A DNA stretch of 30,066 nt from Chloroflexota bacterium (GTDB lineage Bacteria; Chloroflexota; Anaerolineae; Anaerolineales; Villigracilaceae): the NCBI GenBank assembly GCA_026389975.1, contig JAPLGV010000409.1, positions 1 to 30,066 of the forward strand. Direction: 5' to 3'. The position numbers and the translations under genes were made by a program. This document shows, piece by piece, positions 7,108-15,676 of this stretch. The notes below the pieces were generated by a model, which was not told where the DNA came from, did not search any database, and was given only the letters and a program-made list of their open reading frames with translations. Each line of letters opens with the position of its first letter. Within the stretch, counting starts at the first letter, position 1.

Positions 7108-8153
7108 CGGCTCGACTTCCTCTGCTCAATTTGCTCAAACATACGATCAAAGAGATTGATGCCCAATTGCATGAAAATATCGATCAGGTCGATCGGCACC
7201 CAGTTCTGTACCAGGGTATCACATTCGCGCCTGTACCAGTCAAAGTCACGGATGGTCATCAATTTCCCAGTTGCGGGAACATCCAAATATTGTCCTCGAT
7301 TTACTGAGAACACTTTATCCCAAATGCCCAAGGAAGCATATTTGCCTTCCGCAAGAATTTCGCCATTTTCAATCCCGATACTGCGCGCCTTTCCAGGCGG
7401 GGTTGTCATGCCGCGGTCAGGAAAAGCCTTTAACCAGGGTCGTTGGTGGAAATCTTCGAATTCCTCCAGGCTGTGGCACGAGCCGATCCCCGTCGGACCG
7501 TACCAGTGCATCTTGGGATGCCAGTACTTATCCATCTCCATCGTTCGCAGGTTCTTGCCATCGAAGCGCATCATGCCCTGGAGCATGGCGTAAACCTGTT
7601 GCCTTGTTTTTAGTGTTTCAAGTGGATCCTGCGCGGTTAGAAGAACGCCATCTCCCGTGGTCGGGCTGAGCACCTTGCCTCCCTCCGCTCCCCGTGCAGG
7701 GGGGAGCACCTGGAAACCGGCCTGCCGCATCACGGAGAGCACATCCAGGATCAGGTAGTTTTCAACGATCATTCCATCTTCGACGCGATAATGCTGGCCG
7801 AAGTGGATATTCGTTTTCTCTCCAGTTGCGGGGATCCCCAACCAATCTTGAGCAAATGTACCAGTGAGATATCCGCATGCCGACACCCAGCATTCTCCAC
7901 AGCACTCGCTGCCCAGAAAAATGTCGCATTTTCGTTTTAGATCCGGGAAGGAGCGATACAATGGCTGCCAATATCCAGAGATGACTGCATCCACCCCTTT
8001 CAACTCATTGATGGGTTGGGGGCCAAACCAGGCGATATCTTTATGCATCTTGGTTTTGACAAGCTTCTCGATGTTGTCAAATCCAACATAATTCATTTTT
8101 TGCCAAAAATCCCAAACAATTTCTTTGTTCTTCTGGTTTAGATTATCAGTCAT
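7104..8153 (-). CDS. Two-domain SnoaL/NTF2-like protein (copy 2)
   Basis: 349 aa, two SnoaL-like domains. The first (about 10-160) carries GTFAQDWLGIPATGEKTN and an MRQAGFQVLPPARG segment; the second (about 190-330) carries WYGPTGIG, SLEEFEDFHQRPWLKAFPDR and DVPATGKLMTIRDFDWYRR. It is clearly paralogous to the gene at 10504-11571 over its full length, including the first residues (QKNK, VWDFWQKMNYV). The start at 8153 has GAGG five bases upstream. It is soluble, with no signal peptide. WYGP, the HQRPW segment and GIPATGK are shared by the paralogues and are candidate active-site residues. Function unknown; an isomerase, cyclase or hydrolase role is inferred from the fold only. Confidence 0.82.
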   Translation of the reverse strand: MTDNLNQKNKEIVWDFWQKMNYVGFDNIEKLVKTKMHKDIAWFGPQPINELKGVDAVISGYWQPLYRSFPDLKRKCDIFLGSECCGECWVSACGYLTGTFAQDWLGIPATGEKTNIHFGQHYRVEDGMIVENYLILDVLSVMRQAGFQVLPPARGAEGGKVLSPTTGDGVLLTAQDPLETLKTRQQVYAMLQGMMRFDGKNLRTMEMDKYWHPKMHWYGPTGIGSCHSLEEFEDFHQRPWLKAFPDRGMTTPPGKARSIGIENGEILAEGKYASLGIWDKVFSVNRGQYLDVPATGKLMTIRDFDWYRRECDTLVQNWVPIDLIDIFMQLGINLFDRMFEQIEQRKSSR

Positions 8154-8185
8154 TATTGCCTCTGTTTCCTCTTGATCAAGATCTT

Positions 8186-9298
8186 TTAGCCTATTACCAG
8201 CCAGCTACTCACGCTGGTGGGAAGATGTTGGCGAAATTGATGACGCATACGGCCAAAAATATCCACCCCCATTTGCAGCAACAGATGCGGGATGTCGAAG
8301 GGCACCCAATTTTCAACGATCGTTTCATCATCGCAGCGGTAAAAATCCATCACCCGCATAGACACCCGCTTGCCAGTAGCCGGCATGCCAAGAAAACCAT
8401 TACCTGTATGGGTAGCTTGCAAATAGCCCCACCCGCCGGTCACTACATAGTGTCCATCGCCAATGCGGATGAAATGACCAATATCCGAACCTTTTCGATC
8501 CGGGAAAGCATTCAGGAATGGGATCTGGTGATGGTCTTCAAATCCCTTCAATCCCCGGGTGGTCCCAATTCCTGCCGCTCCATACCACATGAAATTTGGA
8601 TGCCAGTGCTTGACCATTTCCATTTCATCCAGGATTTCGCGTCTGGGCAGCTTGCCGCTGTAATTACCAAGCGCAGCGTGCATTCTGAGCACGCGTTCAA
8701 TGCAGCCCTTCGAAATTTCGCTGTCCTGAGGCGTAAGAACCACTCCACCATGTGTCATGGGATGTAGCCAGCGCATCTCCCGACCCAGACTGGGAGCGAT
8801 CGGCCAGTAACCAGCCTGGCGCATCAGGTCAAGAAAGTCGATGAACACATGACTGGTCGCAATTTTTCCATCCCGTAGCTCATGTCCTTCAGCATACCGC
8901 ACAGCCACTACCCCATGGGTCGCCGGAATGCCGAGCCAGTCGTTTTCGAATGTGCCAACATAGTGACCAAGGCAACCGATCCAATTCGTGTCCTGGTAAA
9001 GTCCTCCGGCTACAATATCATCACGCCGTTCAACATCTGGAATGGCGTTTCGAAGAGGTTTCCAAATCTGTTTCCCAACTGCTTCAAGGCCAGTCACTCT
9101 ATTTATAGGATGGGTCACGTTCACATTGGAATCGACGTGGTAACTGGCATGAATTGCATCACCTAATTCAACCAATGGTGCGTTGACCAATTGCTGCATG
9201 ATGCCTATGACGCGCTGCTTATTAGCGATGTTTTCTACCTGATCAATTGGCTGAAATTTAAAGGCCTTCACCCTATAACTATCATTTTCAATACTCAT
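8186..9298 (-). CDS. Two-domain SnoaL/NTF2-like protein (copy 3)
   Basis: 370 aa from the ATG at 9298, chosen over an upstream TTG because GGAG sits eight bases before it. Two SnoaL-like domains: the first with VGTFENDWLGIPATHGVV (note ATH in place of ATG-K) and MRQAGYWPIAPS; the second with MWYGAAGIG, GFEDHHQIPFLNAFPDRKGS and GFLGMPATGKRVSMRVMDFY, ending in NWVPFDIPHLLLQMGVD. The same architecture and order as copies 2 and 5, but more distant. It lies 32 bases upstream of copy 2 and about 70 bases after the single-domain copy 4. Function unknown. Confidence 0.82.
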   Translation of the reverse strand: MSIENDSYRVKAFKFQPIDQVENIANKQRVIGIMQQLVNAPLVELGDAIHASYHVDSNVNVTHPINRVTGLEAVGKQIWKPLRNAIPDVERRDDIVAGGLYQDTNWIGCLGHYVGTFENDWLGIPATHGVVAVRYAEGHELRDGKIATSHVFIDFLDLMRQAGYWPIAPSLGREMRWLHPMTHGGVVLTPQDSEISKGCIERVLRMHAALGNYSGKLPRREILDEMEMVKHWHPNFMWYGAAGIGTTRGLKGFEDHHQIPFLNAFPDRKGSDIGHFIRIGDGHYVVTGGWGYLQATHTGNGFLGMPATGKRVSMRVMDFYRCDDETIVENWVPFDIPHLLLQMGVDIFGRMRHQFRQHLPTSVSSWLVIG

Positions 9299-9369
9299 AA
9301 ACAAAGCTCCATCTCTTGTTTTAGCTGTCCTTCAAATTAGCTCGAAGGCGAGACTCAAAACGACCAAGG

Positions 9370-9879
9370 TTAATCATCATCCGGGTGTTCAAAAAATCCG
9401 GGCGGTTTCGAGCCGACAAACTTCAGCACTTTGTTGACATCGTAGCCAGCCTGTTCCAGAACACCCAAAATGTCAATCAAAACAAGGTTTTCTGCCAGTT
9501 TCCGTTCGCCACTTTCCGGGTCTGTTTCAATGTGCCAAAAATCCATGTAGCGCATTATGATCTTTTTGCCACTGGGCGGAATGCCCAACCATTCCTCAGC
9601 GAAAGTGGTCTCTTGGATTCCCGCCGCAGCCACCCAGTCTCCTTCCGAGATGCGGACAAGGTCTGTTGCGTGTTTGTCAGGGAAGGCGCGAATGAATGCC
9701 TGGCGGTAGTCATATTCAAATTCGTCCAGGCCATGCATGGTGCCAATCCCGGCCGGGCCTTCCCAAACCATGTCTTTTTTCCAATATGTTTCCATCAAAC
9801 CCAGGACGTTCTTGTTCATGGCGGCATACATATCGGCGACAAGCTGTTTGTTTTGTTCGGGAGTTTTCATAGTTTTCAT
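9370..9879 (-). CDS. Single-domain SnoaL/NTF2-like protein (copy 4)
   Basis: 169 aa from the ATG at 9879 (AAGGA upstream; a second ATG at 9870 is also possible). One SnoaL domain corresponding to the C-terminal domain of the two-domain paralogues: WEGPAGIG, GLDEFEYDYRQAFIRAFPDK, EEWLGIPPSGKKIIMRYMDF and LVLIDILGVLEQAGYDV. The acidic C-terminus (FFEHPDDD) is unique to it. It starts three bases after the stop of the truncated hydrolase upstream. Family role as for other SnoaL-like proteins, reaction unknown. Confidence 0.82.
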   Translation of the reverse strand: MKTMKTPEQNKQLVADMYAAMNKNVLGLMETYWKKDMVWEGPAGIGTMHGLDEFEYDYRQAFIRAFPDKHATDLVRISEGDWVAAAGIQETTFAEEWLGIPPSGKKIIMRYMDFWHIETDPESGERKLAENLVLIDILGVLEQAGYDVNKVLKFVGSKPPGFFEHPDDD

Positions 9880-9881
9880 CC

Positions 9882-10491
9882 TCAAAGTTCCTTAGTTTTA
9901 AAATGTTTTTGAAAGAATATTACATCGCGCTCTATGGCAACACGGTGTTCGTTATTCAGGCTTAACTCATGGTCATTGCCTTCGTAAAGATAAAGCGTGC
10001 TTTCTTTGCCCAGTTTTTTCAATTCCTCATGCAAGTTCACAGACCATTCGGCATGCACAGAAGGATCTTGCGTTCCCTGGTGGATGACAACCGGTGCAGC
10101 CGGGTTTTCCAGATAAAACAGTCCGTTCATAGCGTTTATATCTTCGAGCATGAAAGGCGCTGCTTTAGCAGCCGAGTTGATTTTTTCCCATTTCCTTTCG
10201 ATTGCAGTTTCAAGGGGTATTTCAGATTTATTTTCAGAAACTTCATACTTTGTATAGAAATTTGCCACATCTTCTATGCCGGCGGTGACACCTGCCCAAA
10301 TACTCGCTGCGTTGAAATTGTCATTCGCCGTTAATACTGTCAAGGCAATGTCTCCCCCCATCGAATGGACAGCTAAAAAGATGTTATTGTCATCTACTAA
10401 CCGTGGAGATTGAGGATAAAGCCCAAATTCTCCCCAATTGATTGATGAAATAGTTTGAATTATTTCTTCCATATTACCATTACCTCGATAT
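9882..10491 (-). pseudogene. Alpha/beta hydrolase lacking its N-terminal half
   Basis: The visible part carries a whole catalytic triad: nucleophile in AVHSMGGDIA, Asp in HQGTQDPSVHAEW and His in EGNDHELSL, as in dienelactone hydrolase / S9-type peptidases. Similarity starts abruptly at about FIPRYRGNGN; the front half of the fold is missing, and the frame upstream runs through the end of the SnoaL gene 10504-11571. The only internal ATG is at 10472 (196 aa), without a good ribosome site. The break coincides with the edge of a duplicated block (10491-10800 against 15118-15430), so the gene was probably cut when that block arrived. It could still make a stable fragment, but activity is unlikely. 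Confidence 0.65.
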
Positions 10492-10503
10492 CTGGGAATA
10501 AAT

Positions 10504-11571
10504 CTATCCGGAAGGATCGAACCAATACTTGCCGAGTTTGCGCTGCTCAACTTGACGTCGCAGCCTATCAAAGAGGTCAACTCCCATCTGCATGAAGAGA
10601 TCAATCATATCAATGGGCACCCAGTTCTCAATAAGATAATCACCCTCGCGCTTCCACCAGTCAAAGTCACGGATTGCCATCATCTTTCCGGTTGCCGGAA
10701 CCCCGATATACTCCCCGTGATGTTTTGAAAACACGGTATCCCATATTCCACCACTCACATAGTTTCCTTCGCCTATGGATCCCATGCGGCGTCCACTGCC
10801 AGTTTCACTAAGATTGCGGTCACCAAAGCCGTGCAACCATGGTCGCTGATGAAAGTCCTCAAACTCCTCAAGACTCAGACAGCGGCCGATCCCGCTCGGA
10901 CCATACCAATGCATCTGAGGATGCCAGTAATGCTCCTGTTCCATGCTGCGCATATTCTCCCCATCCCGACTACGGACGTATCGTCTCAACCCCTTACTCA
11001 TCGCCTCGACCAGTTCCAAACTTTTTCGCGATTCCAGTTCGTCCTGCTCGGTCAGAAGCACCCCATCTCCCGCTCTAGGTCCAGGAACCTTCCCGCCTTC
11101 CCCACCACGAGCGGGTGGCAGCACCTGAAATCCGGCCTGTCTCATGACCGCCAAGAGATCCAGAATTACATAGCTTTCAGCGATCTTTCCCTCTCGCATA
11201 ACGTAGAACTGGCCAAAATGGATATTTGTCTTCTCGCCGGTGGCCGGAATGCCTAACCAGTCCTGAGCGAACGTGCCGGTGAGATACCCGACGCCCGATA
11301 CCCACTCTTCTCTACCGCTCAGCCCACCCATGAAGATGTCAGGCTTTCTCTTTAGATCGGGGAATGACTTTAATAGCGGCTGCCAAAAATCCGTGATGAG
11401 CGCATCCACACCCTGCAGGTGATTGATCGGGTGAGGACCGTTCCAATTAACGTCCTCGTGTACGGCAGCTCGGATCACGTTTGCGACTTTATCAGATTCA
11501 ACGTAGTTCATTTTTTGCCAGAAGTCCCAAACAACCATTTTGTTTTTCTGATTCTTCTTATTATCAGACAT
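10504..11571 (-). CDS. Two-domain SnoaL/NTF2-like protein (copy 5)
   Basis: 355 aa, two SnoaL-like domains. First domain (about 10-160) with GTFAQDWLGIPATGEKTN and MRQAGFQVLPPARG, identical to copy 2 over these stretches; second (about 195-335) with WYGPSGIG, SLEEFEDFHQRPWLHGF and GVPATGKMMAIRDFDWW. The C-terminal 100 residues are nearly repeated in the decayed fragment at 15131-15445. It is the first SnoaL gene after the transporter permeases in the leftward operon. High similarity to copy 2 suggests recent duplication within the cluster. Function unknown. Confidence 0.83.
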   Translation of the reverse strand: MSDNKKNQKNKMVVWDFWQKMNYVESDKVANVIRAAVHEDVNWNGPHPINHLQGVDALITDFWQPLLKSFPDLKRKPDIFMGGLSGREEWVSGVGYLTGTFAQDWLGIPATGEKTNIHFGQFYVMREGKIAESYVILDLLAVMRQAGFQVLPPARGGEGGKVPGPRAGDGVLLTEQDELESRKSLELVEAMSKGLRRYVRSRDGENMRSMEQEHYWHPQMHWYGPSGIGRCLSLEEFEDFHQRPWLHGFGDRNLSETGSGRRMGSIGEGNYVSGGIWDTVFSKHHGEYIGVPATGKMMAIRDFDWWKREGDYLIENWVPIDMIDLFMQMGVDLFDRLRRQVEQRKLGKYWFDPSG

Positions 11572-11611
11572 TGTATTCTCTTTTTTCTAAATAACGGCTT
11601 GCTTAATACAA

Positions 11612-12616
11612 CTAACCCTTCACAGCTCCGGATGTCAGGCCCTTTATTAATTGTTTCTGGAAAAAGAGAATCATGATCACGATTGGGATTGTCGCGGACA
11701 CAGCAGCTGCTGCTGCCAAGGTCAGTTGCCCTGGGTCCTCTCCACCCGTAAATTGCGAGATTGCAACTGTAAGGGTCCAGTTTGATCGGGTAAGGATTTT
11801 GGCCAACAGGAAATCGCTATAGGCTAAGAGCAGGGAAAACAGCCCTGTAGATACGATGCCTGGCCACATAATCGGAATAATAACCTTAAAGAATGCCGAA
11901 ACACGGTTGCAACCATCCACCATCGCAGCATCCTCGATCTCCCGTGGGATATTCATGAAGAAGCTGCGAAGCATCCATATCGTAAATGGCTGGTTTACTG
12001 CCACAAGTGTGATGATCAACAACGCAAGGGTGTCATACAATCCAGTTACTTGTCCAAGCCAGTAGTAAGGCAGCACTAATGCCAAGGAGGGAAGGGCTCG
12101 AAACCCGAGCGCCGCAACCAGGATTAAAACACCAGCGATACCTGAGTAACGGGCCAAGGCATATCCTGCTAGACAACCGATACTGAGCGAGATTGCAACT
12201 GTCCCAAGGGTTACGATAACAGAGTTTAAAAAGTATTTATAAAACTCCGCAGTGTTCACAAACTTTGGGATCATCCACATTATCAGGAAGCTAACGACGA
12301 GTATGCCCCCATAGATAATATAATTCTGCCCTGGGATGCGATTAGCATTAAACCCGATCACCACTAGACCGATGATGATCCCAGCGAGGATTATGCCTAC
12401 CAACCAAGGATTTTTGGGGACAGAATTCAGCCAGAGTTCCCTATAGTTATCAAAGGTCGCATCGAAGATGAATAACGGTGTGGGGGAGTACGCCTGCCGT
12501 GGCGTTTTCAAGGACTGAAGGGTTGTCCATACAACCGGAGCCACGCTGAAAAGAGCATACGTGATCACGACCAAATAGATCAAAGTCAGAGCAATGGGGT
12601 TTTTTATTTTCTGCAT
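11612..12616 (-). CDS. CUT1-family sugar ABC transporter permease (MalG type)
   Basis: Inner-membrane permease subunit, 334 aa from the ATG at 12616, picked because AGGAG lies seven bases upstream; a TTG at 12631 is less likely. The EAA loop that contacts the ATPase is visible as EIEDAAMVDGCNRVSAFFKV, and the protein ends GLTSGAVKG, typical of MalG-type permeases. It is longer than the usual 270-285 aa because about 60 residues with two extra hydrophobic segments (WLVGIILAGIIIGLVVIG and IIYGGILVVSFLIMWMI) sit in the first periplasmic region. It follows the other permease directly. No ATPase gene is present in the window; such systems often share an MsmX/UgpC-type ATPase coded elsewhere. Confidence 0.92.
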   Translation of the reverse strand: MQKIKNPIALTLIYLVVITYALFSVAPVVWTTLQSLKTPRQAYSPTPLFIFDATFDNYRELWLNSVPKNPWLVGIILAGIIIGLVVIGFNANRIPGQNYIIYGGILVVSFLIMWMIPKFVNTAEFYKYFLNSVIVTLGTVAISLSIGCLAGYALARYSGIAGVLILVAALGFRALPSLALVLPYYWLGQVTGLYDTLALLIITLVAVNQPFTIWMLRSFFMNIPREIEDAAMVDGCNRVSAFFKVIIPIMWPGIVSTGLFSLLLAYSDFLLAKILTRSNWTLTVAISQFTGGEDPGQLTLAAAAAVSATIPIVIMILFFQKQLIKGLTSGAVKG

Positions 12617-12617
12617 A

Positions 12618-13481
12618 TTATCGCTCCTCAATTTGTTCGTGGTAAGTATAGACCAACAAGGGGATCAAGACTATCATGATCATAATGACCGTTAAAATTG
12701 CCATGGCATTGGCTAATCCTAGTTGTTGCACGGCCATCGCAATCCGAAAGATGTATGACATGACGGAAGCCGCTTTATAGATTGGATTCTGTTGCGTTAG
12801 AACGAAGATGCTATCAAAGACTCGATACGCGTCCATAATTAAAATGAGGCCGACAAACACGAGAAGAGAACTCAGATGCGGAATAACAATATATCTGACC
12901 TGTTGCCGCCGGTTTGCGCCATCCATTAAAGCTGCTTCTATCTGTTCTTGCGGCAAGGTTTGCAGACCCGCATACATAACGATGAAAGGAAAAGGGGTGG
13001 TTGTCCATATCGCGTTGAGAAAAATGAGTATCTTCACCGAAACTTCATTGAAGAAAAAGGGTTGTTTCAGAATTTCTTGGTAAAGCCAAGCTGCAATACC
13101 ACTCGGTACAAAGAGTAGTCTAAACATCATGGTTCCTACCACTGGAACGATTACCATAGGCAGCAAGTAAAGAGTGATGAAAACTCCACGAACATGTCCT
13201 GAAATTTGATCCAGGAACAGCGCTAAAAGAAACCCTATCACGATTGTTGCAGGCACTGTTATGGCGATAAACAGTACTGTAAACCGAAAGGCCTGCCAGA
13301 ATCTCTGATCGGTCAGCACTTCGATATAGTTGGCCAGCCCAACAAATACAGGATTATTGATATTGCGGTAGGTCATGAAATTAAGGCCAAGCCAAGTCGC
13401 CATAACCAGTGGGAACACCAGAAGCGTGCCCATTGCAATGAGACTCGGAGCTACAAACTTGTAGAAATCCTTTGCTTTCAA
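12618..13481 (-). CDS. CUT1-family sugar ABC transporter permease (MalF type)
   Basis: Inner-membrane permease subunit, 287 aa. The start is put at a TTG at 13481, since AAGGAG (13488-13493) lies six bases before it and the following KAKDFYKFVAPSLIAMG begins the conserved first membrane segment; an ATG at 13538 would add 19 unconserved residues. Six membrane segments are predicted, with the EAA loop EAALMDGANRRQQVRYIVIP between the fourth and fifth. Its stop is directly followed by the ATG of the second permease. Together with the binding protein at 13571-14956 it forms the import half of the island. Confidence 0.92.
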   Translation of the reverse strand: MKAKDFYKFVAPSLIAMGTLLVFPLVMATWLGLNFMTYRNINNPVFVGLANYIEVLTDQRFWQAFRFTVLFIAITVPATIVIGFLLALFLDQISGHVRGVFITLYLLPMVIVPVVGTMMFRLLFVPSGIAAWLYQEILKQPFFFNEVSVKILIFLNAIWTTTPFPFIVMYAGLQTLPQEQIEAALMDGANRRQQVRYIVIPHLSSLLVFVGLILIMDAYRVFDSIFVLTQQNPIYKAASVMSYIFRIAMAVQQLGLANAMAILTVIMIMIVLIPLLVYTYHEQIEER

Positions 13482-13570
13482 TTCGCACTCCTTATAAGTT
13501 TGTGAAATATTAACAAAATGGCCTGCCTGATTAATCAAGACAGACCATTCTATCCGGTTATTCCTGAGGC

Positions 13571-14956
13571 CTATTTCACGAAACCTTGTTGGGTAGCTTG
13601 AGCTAGATACTCATCGGCAGCGGCCTGCAGGGCTTCTGCAGGGGTCTTTTCGCCAGTGCCGACAAGTGGCAGCCAATTGCCCAGTGCCGCTATCATAAGT
13701 GGGAGGGCTGGATTACTCGGAGGCGCGCCGACACCTTTGGCTAGGGTCTCATTGACGGCGCCCAGATAACGACTTCCCCCTCCTCCAGCAGCTGCCACGG
13801 AAGTACGAACGATGATCCCCAGTTGGGAAGCTTCTAGCTGACTTTGGAAATCGGTTGCTTCCATAATGACCCGGAAGACTAAATCGGGGTCAACATCGGG
13901 ATTTGCAGGTATGCAATAGGCATCATAATACGAAGGGCCGCCCAATTTGCCAGCCGGGTTCGGGGCTGCGGCGGGGGCGAAACCGATTCTACCAACGAAG
14001 TTCGATTTTTCAGGATTGTCCATATTGGCAGCCCGGCTGGCCCATATATTCACGAATCCTATTGTGCCATTTTCCATACCAATTTCACTGTCATCGATAC
14101 TGTAAGTCAGTCCTTGAGGTCCCATGCAGGCATCGACAACTTCCTTCATCTTTGTCAGAGCCGCAACACCTTCTGGAGAATTGAAGGCCGGTGTGTTGTC
14201 GGGGTTAAAGTATTTTCCACCAAACGACCCTATGAAGTTGAAGAATTCAATCTCCCAAGCCCAACCCGCATGCAGGTTCATAGTGAATGGCACGGAGAGT
14301 GAGGGTTCATTTTTTAGGATTTTACACGCTGCAATCACCTCATCGTAGGTAGTGGGTGGGGTTATATTGTACTTTGCGAACAGATCCATGTTATAGAACA
14401 TCATTATCGTATTCGCGTCCCAGGGTACACCGTAGATATGACCCTCATACGTGACAGCAGTCCAGGCGGCTTCTGGTATATCGTCGAGTTTGTACTCGGT
14501 CCAATATTTCTCGACCAAGTCATCGAGAGGGTATAACCAACCCGCACTGGCGAATTCAGCAACATCCTGTGCAGTGTTGTGAATGATAGCCCATGGTGCT
14601 TTTCCCCCACCACCAAGCCCGAGGCGCATTTGCTCATGCGCACTAGCGGAGTCGAGTTGTTGGGTATTCACTGTTAGATTCTCAACTTGGTTGCATTTTT
14701 CAAGCTCACTTGCATAGAAATCGGTAATTGGGAACGACCAACCGATCATGTTGATTACAACTGGCGTAGACGGGGCATCGAGGTTGCATGCCGTTGGATC
14801 GACGGTAGCGGTGGGTTGTGCCACAACGGCAGTGGGTTGTACCACAACGGCAGTGGGTTGTTCCACAGGTGCAGTAGCTTTTGGTCCGCATCCAATTAAG
14901 GACACCACAACCAGCAAGCTGACCAAAGCAAACCAAACTTTCTGGATTTTCTTCAT
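13571..14956 (-). CDS. CUT1-family sugar ABC transporter substrate-binding lipoprotein
   Basis: Extracytoplasmic binding protein, 461 aa. A lipoprotein signal is clear: MKK, a hydrophobic stretch, and the lipobox SLIGC with C23 as lipid anchor. A low-complexity linker QPTAVVVQPTAVVAQPTA follows (residues 33-50), encoded by ~21-bp DNA repeats (about 14805-14870), as is common in Chloroflexota lipoproteins. The rest is a type-1 binding protein, with WLYPLDDL, YEGHIYGVPWDANTIMMFYN and TYDEVIAACKIL as in sugar-binding proteins of the MalE/UgpB group. GGAG lies eight bases before the ATG. The ligand is not readable, but the LacI-type control and permease type point to a carbohydrate or carbohydrate-like molecule. 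Confidence 0.93.
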   Translation of the reverse strand: MKKIQKVWFALVSLLVVVSLIGCGPKATAPVEQPTAVVVQPTAVVAQPTATVDPTACNLDAPSTPVVINMIGWSFPITDFYASELEKCNQVENLTVNTQQLDSASAHEQMRLGLGGGGKAPWAIIHNTAQDVAEFASAGWLYPLDDLVEKYWTEYKLDDIPEAAWTAVTYEGHIYGVPWDANTIMMFYNMDLFAKYNITPPTTYDEVIAACKILKNEPSLSVPFTMNLHAGWAWEIEFFNFIGSFGGKYFNPDNTPAFNSPEGVAALTKMKEVVDACMGPQGLTYSIDDSEIGMENGTIGFVNIWASRAANMDNPEKSNFVGRIGFAPAAAPNPAGKLGGPSYYDAYCIPANPDVDPDLVFRVIMEATDFQSQLEASQLGIIVRTSVAAAGGGGSRYLGAVNETLAKGVGAPPSNPALPLMIAALGNWLPLVGTGEKTPAEALQAAADEYLAQATQQGFVK

Positions 14957-15130
14957 TTCAGCATCTCCTTCTTTGATTATAGTTTTGGATAGGTATTCTT
15001 TTCATGGCAGCTTACGTTCATTTTTTCGATAGGCTCATCTCCTTACGCCGTTTCAGGCTATTGAATATTAAATCCCAATGTCCATTGTTGAATTACTTCT
15101 TTCATATCCAATCACGGTCTAGGAACAAAT

Positions 15131-15445
15131 CTATTCGGAAGGATCGAACCAATTCTTGCCGAGTTTGCGCAGCTCAACTTGACGTCGCAACCTATCAAAG
15201 AGGTCAACTTCCATCTGCATAAAGAGATCAATCACATCAATGGGCACCCAGTTCTCAATAGGATAATCTCCCTCACGCCGATACCAATCAAAGTCGCGAA
15301 TCGTCATCAGCTTTCCGGTTGCTGGAACCCCGATGTACTCGCCGTGATGCTTCGAAAACGGGACGTCCCATATGCCAAGGGACGAATAGAGACCTTCTGC
15401 CAGGCAATCTCCTTCTGCAAGCCCGATCATGCGGCCTTTGATTTG
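15131..15445 (-). pseudogene. C-terminal fragment of a SnoaL-like gene
   Basis: About 100 codons match the end of the SnoaL proteins 10504-11571 and 7104-8153: FSKHHGEYIGVPATGK, IRDFDWYRREGDYPIENW, LFMQMEVDLFDRLRRQVE and KNWFDPSE. DNA identity to 10491-10800 is very high and extends ~13 bp past the stop. Similarity starts within about 10 bp of the operator pair, so the 5' two thirds were lost where the promoter region now joins. A short product could begin at an ATG at about 15431, but it would be half a domain. It is the first item of the leftward transcript; the 174 bp between it and the binding protein gene hold nothing I recognise. Confidence 0.8.
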
Positions 15446-15454
15446 GAAGATTAG

Positions 15455-15488
15455 TATTGTATACGTATACTTGTATACGTATACAATA
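15455..15488. promoter_or_regulatory. Tandem pair of LacI-family operators over the leftward promoter
   Basis: Two copies of the palindrome GTATACGTATAC (15459-15470 and 15473-15484) stand two bases apart; with flanking TATT and AATA the whole 34 bp is itself a perfect inverted repeat apart from the central TT. The right part overlaps the -10 box of the leftward promoter and the rest covers the start region, an arrangement for strong repression. The same palindrome recurs at 15622-15633 and 16781-16792. Confidence 0.88.
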
Positions 15489-15511
15489 TCACGAGATTTT
15501 ATTTGTGTCAA
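15483..15511 (-). promoter_or_regulatory. Leftward operon promoter
   Basis: On the minus strand, a consensus -35 box TTGACA (15511-15506) and a -10 box TATTGT (15488-15483) are 17 bp apart. It would drive the SnoaL fragment, the transporter genes, the SnoaL genes and the corrinoid protein. The -10 box lies within the operator pair. Confidence 0.85.
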
Positions 15512-15591
15512 GACTATTCTGAGATTATTATTTAAACTTTAGAATGGGATAGTATAATAACAATAAATATAGAGCATAAATATAGAGCGTC

Positions 15592-15620
15592 TTGACAAGT
15601 CATGATATACTTCGTACAAT
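15592..15620 (+). promoter_or_regulatory. Promoter of the LacI-family regulator gene
   Basis: A consensus -35 box TTGACA (15592-15597) and a -10 box TACAAT (15615-15620) are separated by exactly 17 bp. The operator at 15622-15633 covers the start of transcription, so the regulator should repress itself. Confidence 0.87.
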
Positions 15621-15621
15621 T

Positions 15622-15633
15622 GTATACGTATAC
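15622..15633. promoter_or_regulatory. LacI-family operator at the regulator's own promoter
   Basis: Perfect palindrome GTATACGTATAC, flanked by T and A to give 14 symmetrical bases, two bases after the -10 box of the regulator gene. Identical in sequence to the other three copies in the island. Confidence 0.88.
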
Positions 15634-15676
15634 AGTAATAAGTTCTCTTGGTAACTCTGTCGAAACGGTGTAATCA

